A DNA stretch of 44,254 nucleotides from Cephaloticoccus primus (lineage in GTDB: Bacteria > Verrucomicrobiota > Verrucomicrobiia > Opitutales > Opitutaceae). The notes under the pieces are model-generated. The model did no database searches and had not been told where the DNA came from. It saw only the letters and a list, made by a program, of their open reading frames with translations. This document shows positions 1-8,573 of the stretch, in pieces. The number at the start of each line of letters is the position of its first letter. Within the stretch, counting starts at the first letter, position 1. Position numbers and translations under genes: made by a program. Where the stretch lies: NCBI RefSeq assembly GCF_001580015.1, contig NZ_LSZQ01000069.1, positions 1 through 44,254 on the forward strand, read 5' to 3'.

Positions 1-1
1 G

Positions 2-961
2 GCGCGAAATTTTCCCGAACCCCAGTGGGATAAATATGAAAAGAAAAAGACTGCCGCGAGTGCGTGGAGTAACACTCAAGGTGTGACTTGGCCCGGTGGG
101 GATGTGGGGAGCCGGGGCATTACTGTTAACACTGGTACGGGTATCGATATTCGGAGTAGCGTTACCTCCTCGGCCGGAGTGGTTAAGGTTTACTCGACTG
201 TCTGGACTTATCACTGCTTGGCCTTTCATGCGCCGATAACTGACTATGGTAATAAGAGCGTTGGCCTGGACCTCTCCGCAGCAGCTAATGCACGAGGGGA
301 TATTGATATAACCGGCGCGAGCTCCAACACCTACACTGGCGATACATCTATCACAGGGAATGTGTTTGCTCAATTATTTAAAAAAAGTGGAGCCATCGCT
401 ATCCCTAAGGATATGTATATAAGAGATGGGGCTGTGGTCCAGGTCATGTACAACGAGCAGATTGCTAATGGATCTAAAGTCTCGCTTATCTCCAAGAGTC
501 GGGCGAAAGCCTCTTCAATTGGCTTCCTGGGACAGTGGCAGACTGATATTAAAGAGACGATTGGGGAGCTGGCAGTGAGTGGGTATGGGGTGGTTGATTT
601 CGGCTTCGATGGTAAAGCGAACGGTGAACAACTATGGCCTGCTGGGGATCACGGCAAACGTTGGTTTTACATAGATGACTTATATATCTCTTACGGTAGC
701 CTTCTGACGATTAAGAACTGGAAGTATGGGCGGGACTTCCTCCTCGTGAAGAAGGGTACTTGGAATCTGGAGGAGATGCTCAAGCGGATGGAGTTTGAGG
801 GCTACGACCGAAACGCCATCCACTTGGAAAGTTTCAATTGGGAATACTGGCAAATCTCCGGAGCACCCGAGCCTGCGACCTACGGGGCGGTCCTCAGCAT
901 CGCGGTCCTCAGCGCCTTCCTCCTCCGCAAACGCCGCAAGGCTTGCCTCGCGCGAGCGTGA
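2..961 (+). CDS. PEP-CTERM surface protein, 5' end missing
   Basis: The reading frame is open to the left edge, so the N-terminus and any signal peptide lie outside the window; 319 residues are visible. The C-terminus carries a PEP-CTERM sorting signal: a PEPATYG motif, a hydrophobic helix and a basic RKRRK cluster. Such proteins are exported and processed at the membrane by an exosortase. A stretch resembling YTGDTSITG recalls the short beta-strand repeats of verrucomicrobial autotransporter-like surface proteins, but no full repeat domain is clear. Third codon positions are poorer in G+C than in the downstream housekeeping genes, which is common for surface proteins. An in-frame GTG at 83 exists but is probably internal, because coding continues upstream. 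Substrate and role are unknown; the sorting signal is the firm part of this call. Confidence 0.8.
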   Translation, partial: ARNFPEPQWDKYEKKKTAASAWSNTQGVTWPGGDVGSRGITVNTGTGIDIRSSVTSSAGVVKVYSTVWTYHCLAFHAPITDYGNKSVGLDLSAAANARGDIDITGASSNTYTGDTSITGNVFAQLFKKSGAIAIPKDMYIRDGAVVQVMYNEQIANGSKVSLISKSRAKASSIGFLGQWQTDIKETIGELAVSGYGVVDFGFDGKANGEQLWPAGDHGKRWFYIDDLYISYGSLLTIKNWKYGRDFLLVKKGTWNLEEMLKRMEFEGYDRNAIHLESFNWEYWQISGAPEPATYGAVLSIAVLSAFLLRKRRKACLARA

Positions 962-1010
962 ACGACCCGAGGGAGCCCGCCTTCCAATAAAGGGGGCGCA
1001 TTCCGGACGT

Positions 1011-1056
1011 GTCGCCTGCGGGCGACGCGCCAAATAAAAGGGGCGAAGCCCCCTTG
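1011..1056. repeat. Two adjacent intergenic hairpins before grpE
   Basis: The first hairpin pairs GTCGCC (1011-1016) with GGCGAC (1021-1026). The second pairs AAGGGGC with GCCCCCTT around a GAA loop (1038-1055). Both lie between the PEP-CTERM stop and grpE and could end the upstream transcript, although no T-run follows. The sequence AGGGGCGAAG plus a CCCTT end recurs near 3736-3753, so this may be a dispersed extragenic palindrome. CTTGAA at 1053-1058 could be a -35 element for grpE, but no convincing -10 follows. No CIRCE element was seen. Confidence 0.4.
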
Positions 1057-1094
1057 AAGAATGGGGAAACCTGTGAATCTAATGCCCGCTTACT

Positions 1095-1721
1095 ATGAGC
1101 AGAGCGAATTCTGAAGACACCGAGCCAAAGACCCACACTACGACTACAGCCGACCCCGACGTGAAGGCAGAGGAGGGGGCAGGTACGCCGCCTGCGGAGC
1201 AGGCGCAGGCCCAGTCGGGCGAAGGCGCGGCGCCTGCCGCGGACCCGCTCGAAGCGGCCAAGGCCGAAGCCGCTGCGCTGCAAGACCGCTACCTGCGCGC
1301 CGTGGCCGATCACGAAAATTTCCGCAAGCGCGTGGCCCGCGAAAAGGACGAGCTGCGCCAGTACGCAGCCTCGCGCGTGCTCGAAGACCTGCTGCCCGTG
1401 CTCGACAACCTGGGCCTCGGGCTCGCTGCTGCCGCCCAGCCGGGCGCCGACGTCAAGTCACTGCGTGAGGGCGTGGCGATGGTGCAGACGCAGCTCAAGG
1501 CCGCGCTCGAACAGCACGGGCTAAAGGAGATCGACCCGGCGGGCCAAGCCTTTGACGCGCACCAGCACGAGGCGCTGTCGCAAGCGCCGAGCGCGGAGGT
1601 CGCCGAGGGCGATGTGCTCCAGGTCATCCGCGTCGGCTATTCGCTGAACGGTCGGCTGCTGCGCCCGGCGTCGGTCGTCGTTTCGAGCGGGGCTGCCGCC
1701 AATTCCGGGGAGGGCAAATAA
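1095..1721 (+). CDS. grpE: Nucleotide exchange factor GrpE
   Basis: GrpE releases ADP from DnaK and so resets the Hsp70 chaperone cycle in the cytoplasm. The 208-residue protein has a long acidic, Ala/Pro-rich, low-complexity N-terminus (about residues 1-55), a helical region with the family pattern LQDRYLRAVADHENFRKR, then LLPVLDNL, and a C-terminal beta-rich head with HEALSQAPS and VIRVGYSLNGRLLRPA. Length and order of segments are normal for the family. The ATG at 1095 has no good ribosome-binding site in front. The gene sits nine bases upstream of dnaJ and is almost certainly co-transcribed with it; dnaK is not in the window. Confidence 0.97.
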   Translation: MSRANSEDTEPKTHTTTTADPDVKAEEGAGTPPAEQAQAQSGEGAAPAADPLEAAKAEAAALQDRYLRAVADHENFRKRVAREKDELRQYAASRVLEDLLPVLDNLGLGLAAAAQPGADVKSLREGVAMVQTQLKAALEQHGLKEIDPAGQAFDAHQHEALSQAPSAEVAEGDVLQVIRVGYSLNGRLLRPASVVVSSGAAANSGEGK

Positions 1722-1730
1722 GACACGCGT

Positions 1731-2903
1731 ATGGCTGCAAAGGAAGATTACTACGCGCTGCTCGGCGTCGGCAAAACTGCGACGGCGGACGAGCTGAAGA
1801 AGGCGTACCGCAAGAAAGCCGTCCAGTACCATCCGGACAAAAACCCGGGGAATAAGGAGGCCGAGGAGATGTTTAAAAAAGTCTCCGAGGCCTACGATGT
1901 GCTCAGCGATGCCGATAAACGCGCCGCCTACGACCGCTACGGTCACGCTGCATTTCAGGGCGGTATGGGCGGGGCTGGTGGGGCACGCGGTGCGGGCGGC
2001 GGCGGTTTTCACGACCCCTTCGACATCTTTCGCGAGGTCTTTGGCCGCCAGGCGGGCGGTATGGGCGGCAGCGGCGGTTTCTTTGATGAAATGTTTGGCG
2101 GCGGCGGTGGCGGGCGCGCCCAGGCAGGCCGCGACGGCGCCGACCTGCGCTACGATCTGGAGATCAGCCTCGAAGAAGCTGCGCGCGGCGCGGAGAGGGA
2201 GATCTCCTTTCGCCGCGCGGTGGCCTGCGACCACTGTCACGGCAGCGGGGCCGAGCCCGGGTCGAAGACGGTGACCTGCCCGACCTGCGGCGGTACGGGC
2301 CAGGTGCGCCGCTCTGGCGGGATCATCACCTTTACCCAAGTCTGCCCGACCTGTGGCGGCACGGGCCAAAAAATCGAAAAACCCTGCACCAAGTGCCACG
2401 GCGAAGGCCGCGTGCAAAAAACCACCAAGCTCAAGGTCAACATCCCTGCGGGGGTGGATACCGGCTCGCGGCTGCGCTCCGTCGGCAGCGGCGAGGCGGG
2501 TGTGCAAGGCGGCCAGACAGGCGACCTCTACATCGTCCTCACGGTGCGCGAGCACGAGCTCTTCGAACGGCACGGCGACGACCTGTTTTGCGAGATCCCG
2601 ATCAAGTTCACGCTTGCCACGCTCGGCGGCTCGATCGAGGTGCCGACGCTCTTCGGCAAGGCCACGCTGAAAATCCCCGCAGGCACGCAGAGCGGCACGA
2701 CCTTCCGGCTGCGCGAAAAGGGCATGCCCTCGCTGCGCGGGCGGCGGCAGGGCGACCAGCTCGTGCGCGTACACGTCGAGGTGCCGACCTCGCTCAGTGG
2801 CGAACAGCGCAAGGTGCTGGAGGAGTTTGCCAAGCTCAGCGGCGACGCACCCAGCGAACCGGCCTCGAAGAGTTTTTTTGAAAAAGCCAAAAAGTTCTTT
2901 TAG
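1731..2903 (+). CDS. dnaJ: Molecular chaperone DnaJ (Hsp40)
   Basis: DnaJ delivers unfolded proteins to DnaK and stimulates its ATPase. The 390-residue protein is a complete type I J protein. The N-terminal J domain has the HPD tripeptide at residues 34-36. A Gly/Phe-rich linker (about 70-125) follows, then a zinc-binding domain (about 166-228) with four CxxCxGxG-type repeats: [16 protein letters not shown] twice and CTKCHGEG. Two C-terminal beta-sandwich substrate-binding domains follow. A GGGGAGGG stretch about 16 bases before the ATG is a plausible if distant ribosome-binding site. It follows grpE with a nine-base gap. Confidence 0.98.
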   Translation: MAAKEDYYALLGVGKTATADELKKAYRKKAVQYHPDKNPGNKEAEEMFKKVSEAYDVLSDADKRAAYDRYGHAAFQGGMGGAGGARGAGGGGFHDPFDIFREVFGRQAGGMGGSGGFFDEMFGGGGGGRAQAGRDGADLRYDLEISLEEAARGAEREISFRRAVACDHCHGSGAEPGSKTVTCPTCGGTGQVRRSGGIITFTQVCPTCGGTGQKIEKPCTKCHGEGRVQKTTKLKVNIPAGVDTGSRLRSVGSGEAGVQGGQTGDLYIVLTVREHELFERHGDDLFCEIPIKFTLATLGGSIEVPTLFGKATLKIPAGTQSGTTFRLREKGMPSLRGRRQGDQLVRVHVEVPTSLSGEQRKVLEEFAKLSGDAPSEPASKSFFEKAKKFF

Positions 2904-3100
2904 CGCGTAGCTCGCGCAAGGCGGCGCGGGCGCATCGCACACACGATGGCGTGCCGCTCGCTACCGCCCGCCCGCGCGCGCCGAGAGCCGCAGGCGGAAC
3001 ACCGCGATCTACTACTCGACCTCACCGCCTGTTCGCCCGCCTGGTGTGCGGGTGCTCTCGCGCAGCACACCGCACTTTGCGATCAATCCCCACACGCCCT

Positions 3101-3604
3101 ATGCACCACGCGCTCGAAACCCCAAAGCTCCTGAGCCTCGCCGAGGCGGTCGCCGCGCGCGCGGCACTGCGCCGTGCGGGCAAGCGCGCGGTCCTGACCA
3201 ATGGCGTTTTCGACCTGCTGCACCCGGGCCACCTCTACTCGCTCGCTGCTGCGCGGCGGCTGGGCGACGCACTGTTTGTGGCGATCAATAGCGATGCCAG
3301 CGTGCGCGCGCTCAAAGGCCCCACGCGCCCGATCCTCAGCGAAGCGCAGCGCGCCTACGCGCTCGCCGCGCTGGAGTGCGTCGATGCCGTGCTGGTGTTT
3401 GACAGCGAACGGCTGACCGAGGAAATCCGCGCCCTCGCTCCCGACGTGTACGCCAAGGCGGGCGACTACACTCTGGAGACGCTCAACTCGCAGGAACGCG
3501 CCGAGCTCGAACGCTGCGGCGCCCAGATTTCCTTCCTGCCCTTTCTCCCCGGCTTTAGCACCACCACCCTGATCGAGAAAATCCGTGCCGCAGGCGAAGC
3601 CTGA
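3101..3604 (+). CDS. rfaE2: D-glycero-beta-D-manno-heptose 1-phosphate adenylyltransferase
   Basis: This 167-residue cytidylyltransferase-fold enzyme transfers AMP from ATP to heptose 1-phosphate, giving ADP-heptose for the LPS inner core. It has the nucleotidyltransferase motif TNGVFDLLHPGH (TNGxFDxLHxGH) near residues 33-44, the AINSDASVRALKGPTRP segment, and the AKAGDYTLETL motif seen in stand-alone RfaE domain II proteins. The kinase half found in fused HldE proteins is absent. The frame extends upstream to 2951, but that part is Pro/Arg-rich and unlike the family, so the ATG at 3101 was chosen. The gene supports a Gram-negative host. The 197 bases between dnaJ and this start show no gene or clear signal. 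Confidence 0.93.
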   Translation: MHHALETPKLLSLAEAVAARAALRRAGKRAVLTNGVFDLLHPGHLYSLAAARRLGDALFVAINSDASVRALKGPTRPILSEAQRAYALAALECVDAVLVFDSERLTEEIRALAPDVYAKAGDYTLETLNSQERAELERCGAQISFLPFLPGFSTTTLIEKIRAAGEA

Positions 3605-3660
3605 TAAGCGGCCACCCTGCCGCCCCTCCTTCGTTCGCCCTGGCCGCCAAGGCAAAGCGA

Positions 3661-3700
3661 TTACCCACTTGGGCGATTTTTTCAGTTAACGGGTAAAACC
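3661..3700 (+). repeat. Intergenic repeat element, copy 1
   Basis: A roughly 40-base segment downstream of the heptose gene contains ACCCAC-TTGGGCGA followed by AGTTAACGGGTAAAACC. A second copy, matching at about 29 of 40 aligned positions, lies at 40704-40744, also just downstream of a gene. Each copy holds short inverted repeats (CCCA/TGGG and TTACCC/GGGTAA or GTTTA/TAAAC). It may be a transcription end signal or a small dispersed palindromic repeat. Confidence 0.45.
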
Positions 3701-3741
3701 ACCGGATGCAGTGGGGCGGTGGCAGCCGAAGCGGGAGGGGC

Positions 3742-3770
3742 GAAGGCTCCCTTATTTTTGGGGAGGCTTC
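3742..3770 (-). terminator. Hairpin after the COG0523 GTPase
   Basis: GAAGGCTCCC (3742-3751) can pair with GGGAGGCTTC (3761-3770) with one mismatch around a nine-base loop. It begins eight bases downstream of the stop codon of the minus-strand GTPase. There is no U-run on that strand, so function as a terminator is uncertain. Confidence 0.35.
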
Positions 3771-3777
3771 ATTTCGG

Positions 3778-5298
3778 TTAGGTTACGAGGCAGTCGCGGA
3801 AGGCGGTGGTGAGGGCTTCGCGGTCGAGGTCGCGGCCGATGAAGACGAGGGTGTTTTGGCGCGGCTCGCCGGAGGCCCATTCGCGGTCAAACTTGGCGTC
3901 GAAGAGCATGTGCACGCCCTGGAAGACGAGGCGTTTATTGGAGCCCTTCACCGAGAGGACGCCTTTCATCCGGTAGATGTCGCCGCCCTTGGTGCGGAGC
4001 AGCTCGCTGATCCAGTCGTTGAGGCGTTTGGGGTCGAGCTCGCCGCCGTGGTTGATGCCGACCGAGCTGACAGCATCGCTGTGGGTGTGCGCGGCGTGAA
4101 AGTCCTGCTGCCAATCGGCGCGGATGGGCTGCTCGGCGCGGTGGCCGTCGGCGTGTTTTTCGTAAATGTGCAGGGGGATCTCGCCGTGCTGCGCGAAAAT
4201 GAGGTAGTGCCCGCTGCGCTCGATTTTTAGCGGGAAGTGGCCGTGACCGTCGTGCAGGCAGAGGCGCTGGAGGGCGGTGCCGGGGAGGACGGCTTCGCCT
4301 TCCTTGAGGCGCGTCTCCCAATCGGAAAAACTGGCAACGGCGACTTTGATCGCGGCCGCAGTGGGGGCGTGCCCGGCAGCGCGCTGACCTGCAGCGGGGA
4401 TTTCGGGGATGGGCAGAACGACCAGGTCGAGCTCGTTTTCGTTTCCGTGATGATGGTGGTGGTGCGGCCCGCTGTGGCCCTCGCTGTGGTCGCCGTGATC
4501 GTGATGCGCGTGCGGCTCCTCGCCCTCGTGGTGATGTGGGGTTCCGTGAGTGTGCTCATGATCGTGTGCGTCGTGGTGGTGATGGCCGACGACGAGTTCG
4601 TGAGTGCCTGCGGGGAGCGTGTAGGCGCTGGCCGCTTCGAAGGGGTACTCGATGTCGAGGAACTGCGGGTCGAGCTCGGTCGCGCGGCTGAGGTTGAAGC
4701 CGCCCACGTCGAGCACGTGCGTGAGTGGGAGCTCGCAGTTTTGGGTGCGGTGCAGGCGTGCGACGGCGTTGATGCCGCGGATGCGTTTCTCCAGCGCGTC
4801 GAGCTCGGCAGGGGCGACGAGGTCGGCCTTGTTGAGAAGGATCACATCGGCAAAGGCGACTTGCTTCTGCGCTTCGTCTTCCACGCCGAGGTGCTGCTCA
4901 ATGTGTTTGGCGTCGACGACCGTGACGATCGCGTCGATGCGGAAGTGCTCGCGCATTTCCTCGTCGGTGAAAAACGTCTGTGCAACGGGGGCGGGGTTGG
5001 CCATGCCGGTGGTCTCGATGAGGATGGCGTCGAGCCGGTCCTTGCGTTTGAGGAGGCGGCCGAGGATGCGGATCAAGTCGCCGCGCACGGTGCAGCAGAT
5101 GCAGCCGTTGTTCATCTCGAAGATCTCTTCGTCGCTCTGGATCACGAGCTGGTTGTCGACGCCGACTTCGCCGAACTCGTTTTCGATGACGGCGATTTTC
5201 TTGCCGTGGTTCTCGTTAAGGATCCGGTTGAGCAGCGTGGTCTTACCGGCTCCGAGAAAACCAGTGAGGACGGTGACGGGGATGGGAGCGTTGGGCAT
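3778..5298 (-). CDS. COG0523-family GTPase with His-rich metal-binding segment
   Basis: This is a 506-residue member of the CobW/COG0523 (G3E) GTPases, which deliver metals to client enzymes using GTP hydrolysis. Walker A is GFLGAGKTT (13-21), the diagnostic metal site GCICC lies at 65-69, ETTG follows at 95-98, and the guanine-specificity motif NKAD is at 156-159. A segment from about 239 to 284 holds more than 20 histidines, and a C-terminal CobW domain follows (about 320-505). The His-rich insert and the long C-terminus point to zinc handling, as in YeiR/ZNG1-type proteins, rather than cobalamin synthesis; no cobalamin gene is nearby. The ATG at 5298 is right because Walker A begins twelve residues later. 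No Zur box was recognised in the 190 bases shared with rsmG. The metal is inferred. Confidence 0.88.
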   Translation of the reverse strand: MPNAPIPVTVLTGFLGAGKTTLLNRILNENHGKKIAVIENEFGEVGVDNQLVIQSDEEIFEMNNGCICCTVRGDLIRILGRLLKRKDRLDAILIETTGMANPAPVAQTFFTDEEMREHFRIDAIVTVVDAKHIEQHLGVEDEAQKQVAFADVILLNKADLVAPAELDALEKRIRGINAVARLHRTQNCELPLTHVLDVGGFNLSRATELDPQFLDIEYPFEAASAYTLPAGTHELVVGHHHHDAHDHEHTHGTPHHHEGEEPHAHHDHGDHSEGHSGPHHHHHHGNENELDLVVLPIPEIPAAGQRAAGHAPTAAAIKVAVASFSDWETRLKEGEAVLPGTALQRLCLHDGHGHFPLKIERSGHYLIFAQHGEIPLHIYEKHADGHRAEQPIRADWQQDFHAAHTHSDAVSSVGINHGGELDPKRLNDWISELLRTKGGDIYRMKGVLSVKGSNKRLVFQGVHMLFDAKFDREWASGEPRQNTLVFIGRDLDREALTTAFRDCLVT

Positions 5299-5488
5299 AA
5301 GGCGAAGTGGGCTGGGGGCGGAGGCGTTGTGACGTGTGTGTGGTACGTGAGATATGGAGAGGAGGCCGATAATACCGAATGGCGCAAGTGGCGTGCATGC
5401 ACGCCCGGGAGAATGGACGGCACAGCGCAGCCGCCGCCCTCCGCAAAGTCCCTTGATTCGCCCCGGTGCTCCGGCATGGCTATGCGGG

Positions 5489-6202
5489 ATGAGCCGTGCT
5501 GAAACTTTGCCAATGGAGCTGCCGCTGGTGCGTGAGTTTTTCCCCGAGCTGGCGGCGGCCGGCGTGGTCGGGCAGTTGGGGCGCCTGGGCGCGAGCGTGC
5601 AGCAGTGGAATGCGCGGCTAAACCTGATCTCGCGAAAGGACGCCGAGCATATCGAGGAGCACCACATCCTGCATGCGCTGACGCTGACCAAGGTCCTGCG
5701 GCCGGGCGCGGGCGCGAGCTTCGCAGACCTGGGAACGGGCGGCGGCTTCCCGGGGCTGGTGCTGGCGATTTGTTATCCGCAGTGCCGATTCACGCTCGTG
5801 GACTCGGTCGGTAAAAAAATCGCCGCCGTGCAGGAGATCGCGCGCGAGCTGGGCTTGGAAAACGTGATCGGGCGCGCCCAGCGTGCGGAAACGCTGCGCG
5901 AGAAATTCGACTACGTGACGGGCCGCGCCGTGACTGCGCTGCCGAAGTTTCTTGGCTGGGCGCAGCCGCTGCTGAAGTTGGCGCGTGCACCCACGGCTTC
6001 CGCAGGGGAGCCGCCAAACACGGGTGTTTACTATTTCAAGGGCACGCTGTGGCGCGAAGAGCTCGCCGGCAGCCCGCAGCAGCCCGCCTCGGTCTGGCCG
6101 CTGGAGGCGTGGGTGCCGCGTCCCTTTTTCGCCGAGAAATTCCTGCTGCATTTTCCGCCCGCTCCACTAACTCAGTGGGCCTTCAGGGCGCCCGTAGCTT
6201 GA
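5489..6202 (+). CDS. rsmG: 16S rRNA (guanine527-N7)-methyltransferase RsmG
   Basis: RsmG (GidB) methylates N7 of G527 in 16S rRNA using S-adenosylmethionine. The 237-residue sequence shows the family N-terminal [12 protein letters not shown], the SAM-binding motif [15 protein letters not shown], the acidic [16 protein letters not shown] strand, and [15 protein letters not shown]. The C-terminus (about 165-237) is less conserved and contains a small Gly/Pro-rich loop. ATG codons at 5489 and 5513 are both possible; the family N-terminus is covered by either. It is divergent from the COG0523 gene, and no gidA/parAB cluster is present. Confidence 0.92.
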   Translation: MSRAETLPMELPLVREFFPELAAAGVVGQLGRLGASVQQWNARLNLISRKDAEHIEEHHILHALTLTKVLRPGAGASFADLGTGGGFPGLVLAICYPQCRFTLVDSVGKKIAAVQEIARELGLENVIGRAQRAETLREKFDYVTGRAVTALPKFLGWAQPLLKLARAPTASAGEPPNTGVYYFKGTLWREELAGSPQQPASVWPLEAWVPRPFFAEKFLLHFPPAPLTQWAFRAPVA

Positions 6203-6245
6203 CTGGCGATTAGCCCGAAAGTTAGCCGGTGTGGTCGTGCTCCCG

Positions 6246-6260
6246 ATAACTTAAAGTTAT
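6246..6260 (+). promoter_or_regulatory. LysR-type operator upstream of YeiH gene
   Basis: A perfect inverted repeat of seven-base arms about one central base, ATAACTTAAAGTTAT, contains the T-N11-A pattern bound by LysR-type regulators. It lies 57 bases before the exporter start. A weaker dyad, ATAACGGTAT (6271-6280), follows one to two helical turns later and could be the activation site. The likely binder is the LysR protein encoded downstream (inference). Confidence 0.6.
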
Positions 6261-6316
6261 GGGGGATCAGATAACGGTATTTCCCGAAATGCGAGGCGTG
6301 GCGGTATTCTTGGGGC

Positions 6317-7366
6317 GTGATGATTTCGCGCATTCGTCGTTTTGTGCCCGCGCTGGTTTTGGTGGCCCTGATTGCTTCGCTGGCGTTGTGGGGTGAGTCG
6401 CTGCCGCTGCTGCGGCATGTGGGTGCGCTGGCCTTGGCGTTGTTGCTGGGGTTGGGGCTGCGCGTATTGTGGCGCGTTCCCGAAGCGTATGTTGCGGGCG
6501 TGAGCTGGGCGGCCCGGGCCTTGCTGCGCTGGGGGATTGTGCTGCTGGGTGTGCGGCTGGATTTGATGTTGGTGTGGGAGGCGGGCGTGGCGATTTTGGC
6601 GATTAGCGCTTCGGTGGTGTTGTGCGGTTTGATTGGGATTTCGTGGTTGGGGCGGCGGCTGGGACTGGGCCCCGTGTTGGCGATGTTGATCGCGGTGGAT
6701 AGCTCGATTTGCGGCGGCTCGGCCGTAGCGGCAGCGGCGCCGGTGGTCGGCGCGCGCGAGCGCGACGTAGCCCTGGTGGTGCCGATGTGCAGTTTGCTGG
6801 GGACGGTGCTGATGTTGGGCTACACGGTGGTGCAGCAGTGGTGGCCGCTCTCGGAGTTGCGTTATGGCGTGTTGGTCGGGGCTTCGCTGCATGAGGTCGC
6901 GCAGGTGGTGGCGGCAGTGACGCCTTTTGCGGGAGCGGTGGAGCCGGGGATGGTGGCCAAGCTCAGTCGCGTGGCGCTGTTGGTTCCGGCTGTGGCGGTG
7001 TTGGGCTGGGTGTGGGGGCGCGCCAGTGGGGGTAAAAGTCGTGAACCAAACGCAGCGCCCGCGCGGAAAGTCAGCTCTGCACCGGCTGCGCCGCGCCCTT
7101 GGTTCGTGCTCGGTTTTTTTGCGGTGAGCTTGGCAAACACGGTTTTCTTGCACGCTTGGCCAGAGGCTCGCGGGCTTGTGGAACAGGTCGACGGGCTGCT
7201 GCTTCACAGCGCGGTTTTCCTCATGGCAATGGCGATGGCGGCGATGGGGCTGGGCACCGATTTCGCGCATTTGCGTGAGAATGGGCTGCGCGCTTTTGCC
7301 TGTGCACTGTTGGGCTGGTTGGGGATTGCGGGACTGGTCGCGGCCGAGCTTGCGGTGTTTACCTGA
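6317..7366 (+). CDS. YeiH/UPF0324-family putative sulfate exporter
   Basis: This is a 349-residue integral membrane protein with about ten hydrophobic helices. It matches the YeiH (PSE) family by the internal motif DSSICGGSAVAAAAPVVGA and by the VGASLHEVAQVVAA segment in the second half. Members are proposed to export sulfate or related anions, but the substrate is poorly established. A soluble loop around residues 235-255 separates the last helices. The LysR-type gene starts 74 bases downstream on the same strand, the typical pairing for this family. The start at 6317 gives a short basic N-terminus before the first helix. Confidence 0.85.
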   Translation: MMISRIRRFVPALVLVALIASLALWGESLPLLRHVGALALALLLGLGLRVLWRVPEAYVAGVSWAARALLRWGIVLLGVRLDLMLVWEAGVAILAISASVVLCGLIGISWLGRRLGLGPVLAMLIAVDSSICGGSAVAAAAPVVGARERDVALVVPMCSLLGTVLMLGYTVVQQWWPLSELRYGVLVGASLHEVAQVVAAVTPFAGAVEPGMVAKLSRVALLVPAVAVLGWVWGRASGGKSREPNAAPARKVSSAPAAPRPWFVLGFFAVSLANTVFLHAWPEARGLVEQVDGLLLHSAVFLMAMAMAAMGLGTDFAHLRENGLRAFACALLGWLGIAGLVAAELAVFT

Positions 7367-7440
7367 GTGCGCGCGTGGTCTGTTTTTTGCGTCAAACACC
7401 GCCCTGCTTTCCTCCACATTTCCCCAATCGATCAAAGCCG

Positions 7441-8349
7441 ATGTCGGACTATCGTTTGCATGTTTTCAAAATCGCTGCCGAGGTGCTCAACTTCACGCGT
7501 GCGGCGCGCGAGCTGCACATCTCGCAGCCGGCGGTGACGCAGCACATCAAGCAGCTCGAAGAGCACTACGGGCAGGCGCTGTTTGTGCGTGGGGCGGCGG
7601 GGCTGAGCCTCACGCCGAGCGGGCAGCTCCTCCACGAGCATGCGGTGCAGTGCGAGGCCGTGGAGGCCGAGCTTGAGGCAAGGCTGCGTGCGGATGCACC
7701 GTTGTTGAGCGGGACTTTGAAAATCGCGGCTTCGACGACGATTGCGCAATACCTGCTGCCGCGCTGGCTCGGGCGTTTCAAGCAGGCGCACCCGCAGGTG
7801 CGGCTCGATTTGCGCATGGGAAACACGGAGGAGGTGGGTGCGGCACTCGGTGCGCGTCGGGTCGAGCTGGGCTTGGTGGAGGGGCTCTACGCGCGGCGCG
7901 AGTTGAAGGCGCAGCCGTTTTGGGAGGACGAGATCGTCGTCGTCGCTTCGCCGCGGCATCCGCTCGCACAGAAGCGGCGATTGGGGTTGGCCGATCTCGC
8001 CGCCGCGCCGTGGGTGCTGCGCGAGCCGGGCTCGGGCACGCGAGCGGTGGTCGAGCGAGCCCTCAAGCGTGCGCGCGTGAACCCGAAAAAGCTGAATGTC
8101 GTCCTCGAAAGCTGGAGTAGCGAGACGATCAAGGGCGTTGTCGAAACGGGCGCGGGGCTGGCTTTCTTGTCGCGGCTGGCACTGCGGCACGAGTTGACGG
8201 TGGGCACGTTGGTCGTGCTGCCGGTGGCGGGATTTTCCATCAAGCGCGACTTGCAGCTCCTGCGGCCGCAAGGGCCGCCGGCCATCGGGCCGGTGCGTCA
8301 CTTCGCGGACTTTCTCTTCGAGGCGGCCAAGGCCGACCTGACCGGGTGA
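7441..8349 (+). CDS. LysR-family transcriptional regulator
   Basis: A 302-residue LysR-type regulator. The N-terminal winged helix-turn-helix (residues 1-60) includes FTRAARELHISQPAVTQHIKQLE. The C-terminal effector domain (about 90-295) starts LKIAASTTIAQYLLP and contains an ELGLVEG strand and the EPGSGTRAVVERAL segment seen in CysB/YeiE/CbbR-like regulators. The ATG at 7441 places the helix-turn-helix correctly; longer upstream starts add a Pro-rich stretch not seen in the family. It lies downstream of the YeiH-family exporter and probably controls it through the dyad at 6246-6260. The effector is unknown; a sulfur compound is a reasonable guess from the family. Confidence 0.92.
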   Translation: MSDYRLHVFKIAAEVLNFTRAARELHISQPAVTQHIKQLEEHYGQALFVRGAAGLSLTPSGQLLHEHAVQCEAVEAELEARLRADAPLLSGTLKIAASTTIAQYLLPRWLGRFKQAHPQVRLDLRMGNTEEVGAALGARRVELGLVEGLYARRELKAQPFWEDEIVVVASPRHPLAQKRRLGLADLAAAPWVLREPGSGTRAVVERALKRARVNPKKLNVVLESWSSETIKGVVETGAGLAFLSRLALRHELTVGTLVVLPVAGFSIKRDLQLLRPQGPPAIGPVRHFADFLFEAAKADLTG

Positions 8350-8410
8350 GCGGGTTTCTGCATCCGATAAAATCGGGAGTTCCGCGGGCTGCGCTTCATT
8401 TGCTCTGGGC

Positions 8411-8437
8411 AAAAAAATCCCCGCCTCAAGGGCGGGG
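8411..8437 (-). terminator. Rho-independent terminator, minus strand
   Basis: CCCCGCC (8419-8425) pairs with GGCGGGG (8431-8437) around a five-base loop. A run of seven A (8411-8417) becomes a U-tract on the minus strand. It therefore terminates leftward transcription, yet no intact leftward gene ends here. It follows directly after the minus-strand coding remnant ending at 8453. Confidence 0.65.
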
Positions 8438-8452
8438 TGATGTGAGCGGGTT

Positions 8453-8563
8453 TTACATGGCAGGTCGTAGACTCGCGTCCATTGGAAGCTGCCACCAACC
8501 CCAGTGCTCACCGTCGTGAACCTGTATTTTCCGGCTGGCCTGTGTCAACTGGTTTCTTTGGCT
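8453..8563 (-). pseudogene. Possible 3' end of a lost leftward gene
   Basis: On the minus strand a 36-codon open stretch, with no ATG near its upstream end, reads ...RKIQVHDGEHWGWWQLPMDASLRPAM and stops at 8453-8455. A strong terminator follows 15 bases later in the same direction. The Trp-rich sequence and the terminator suggest the tail of a former gene whose body was replaced by the abi-like gene. No family was recognised. It could be chance. Confidence 0.3.
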
Positions 8564-8573
8564 TCAGGTCGAC

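Noticed and set aside
1059-1094. Heat-shock (CIRCE or sigma-32) control of grpE-dnaJ
   Set aside because: No TTAGCACTC-type inverted repeat and no CCCCAT-type -10 element were found at proper spacing.
2904-3100. Short frames between dnaJ and the heptose gene
   Set aside because: Arg/Pro/Ala-rich, no ribosome-binding site, and no resemblance to known proteins.
5299-5488. Zur box between the COG0523 gene and rsmG
   Set aside because: No AT-rich palindrome of the expected type was visible; only weak partial matches.
3706-5502. Long plus-strand open frames of up to 421 codons opposite the COG0523 gene
   Set aside because: They are antisense shadows. The minus strand carries clear GTPase motifs, and the plus-strand products are Val/Gly/Asp-rich without any family signal.
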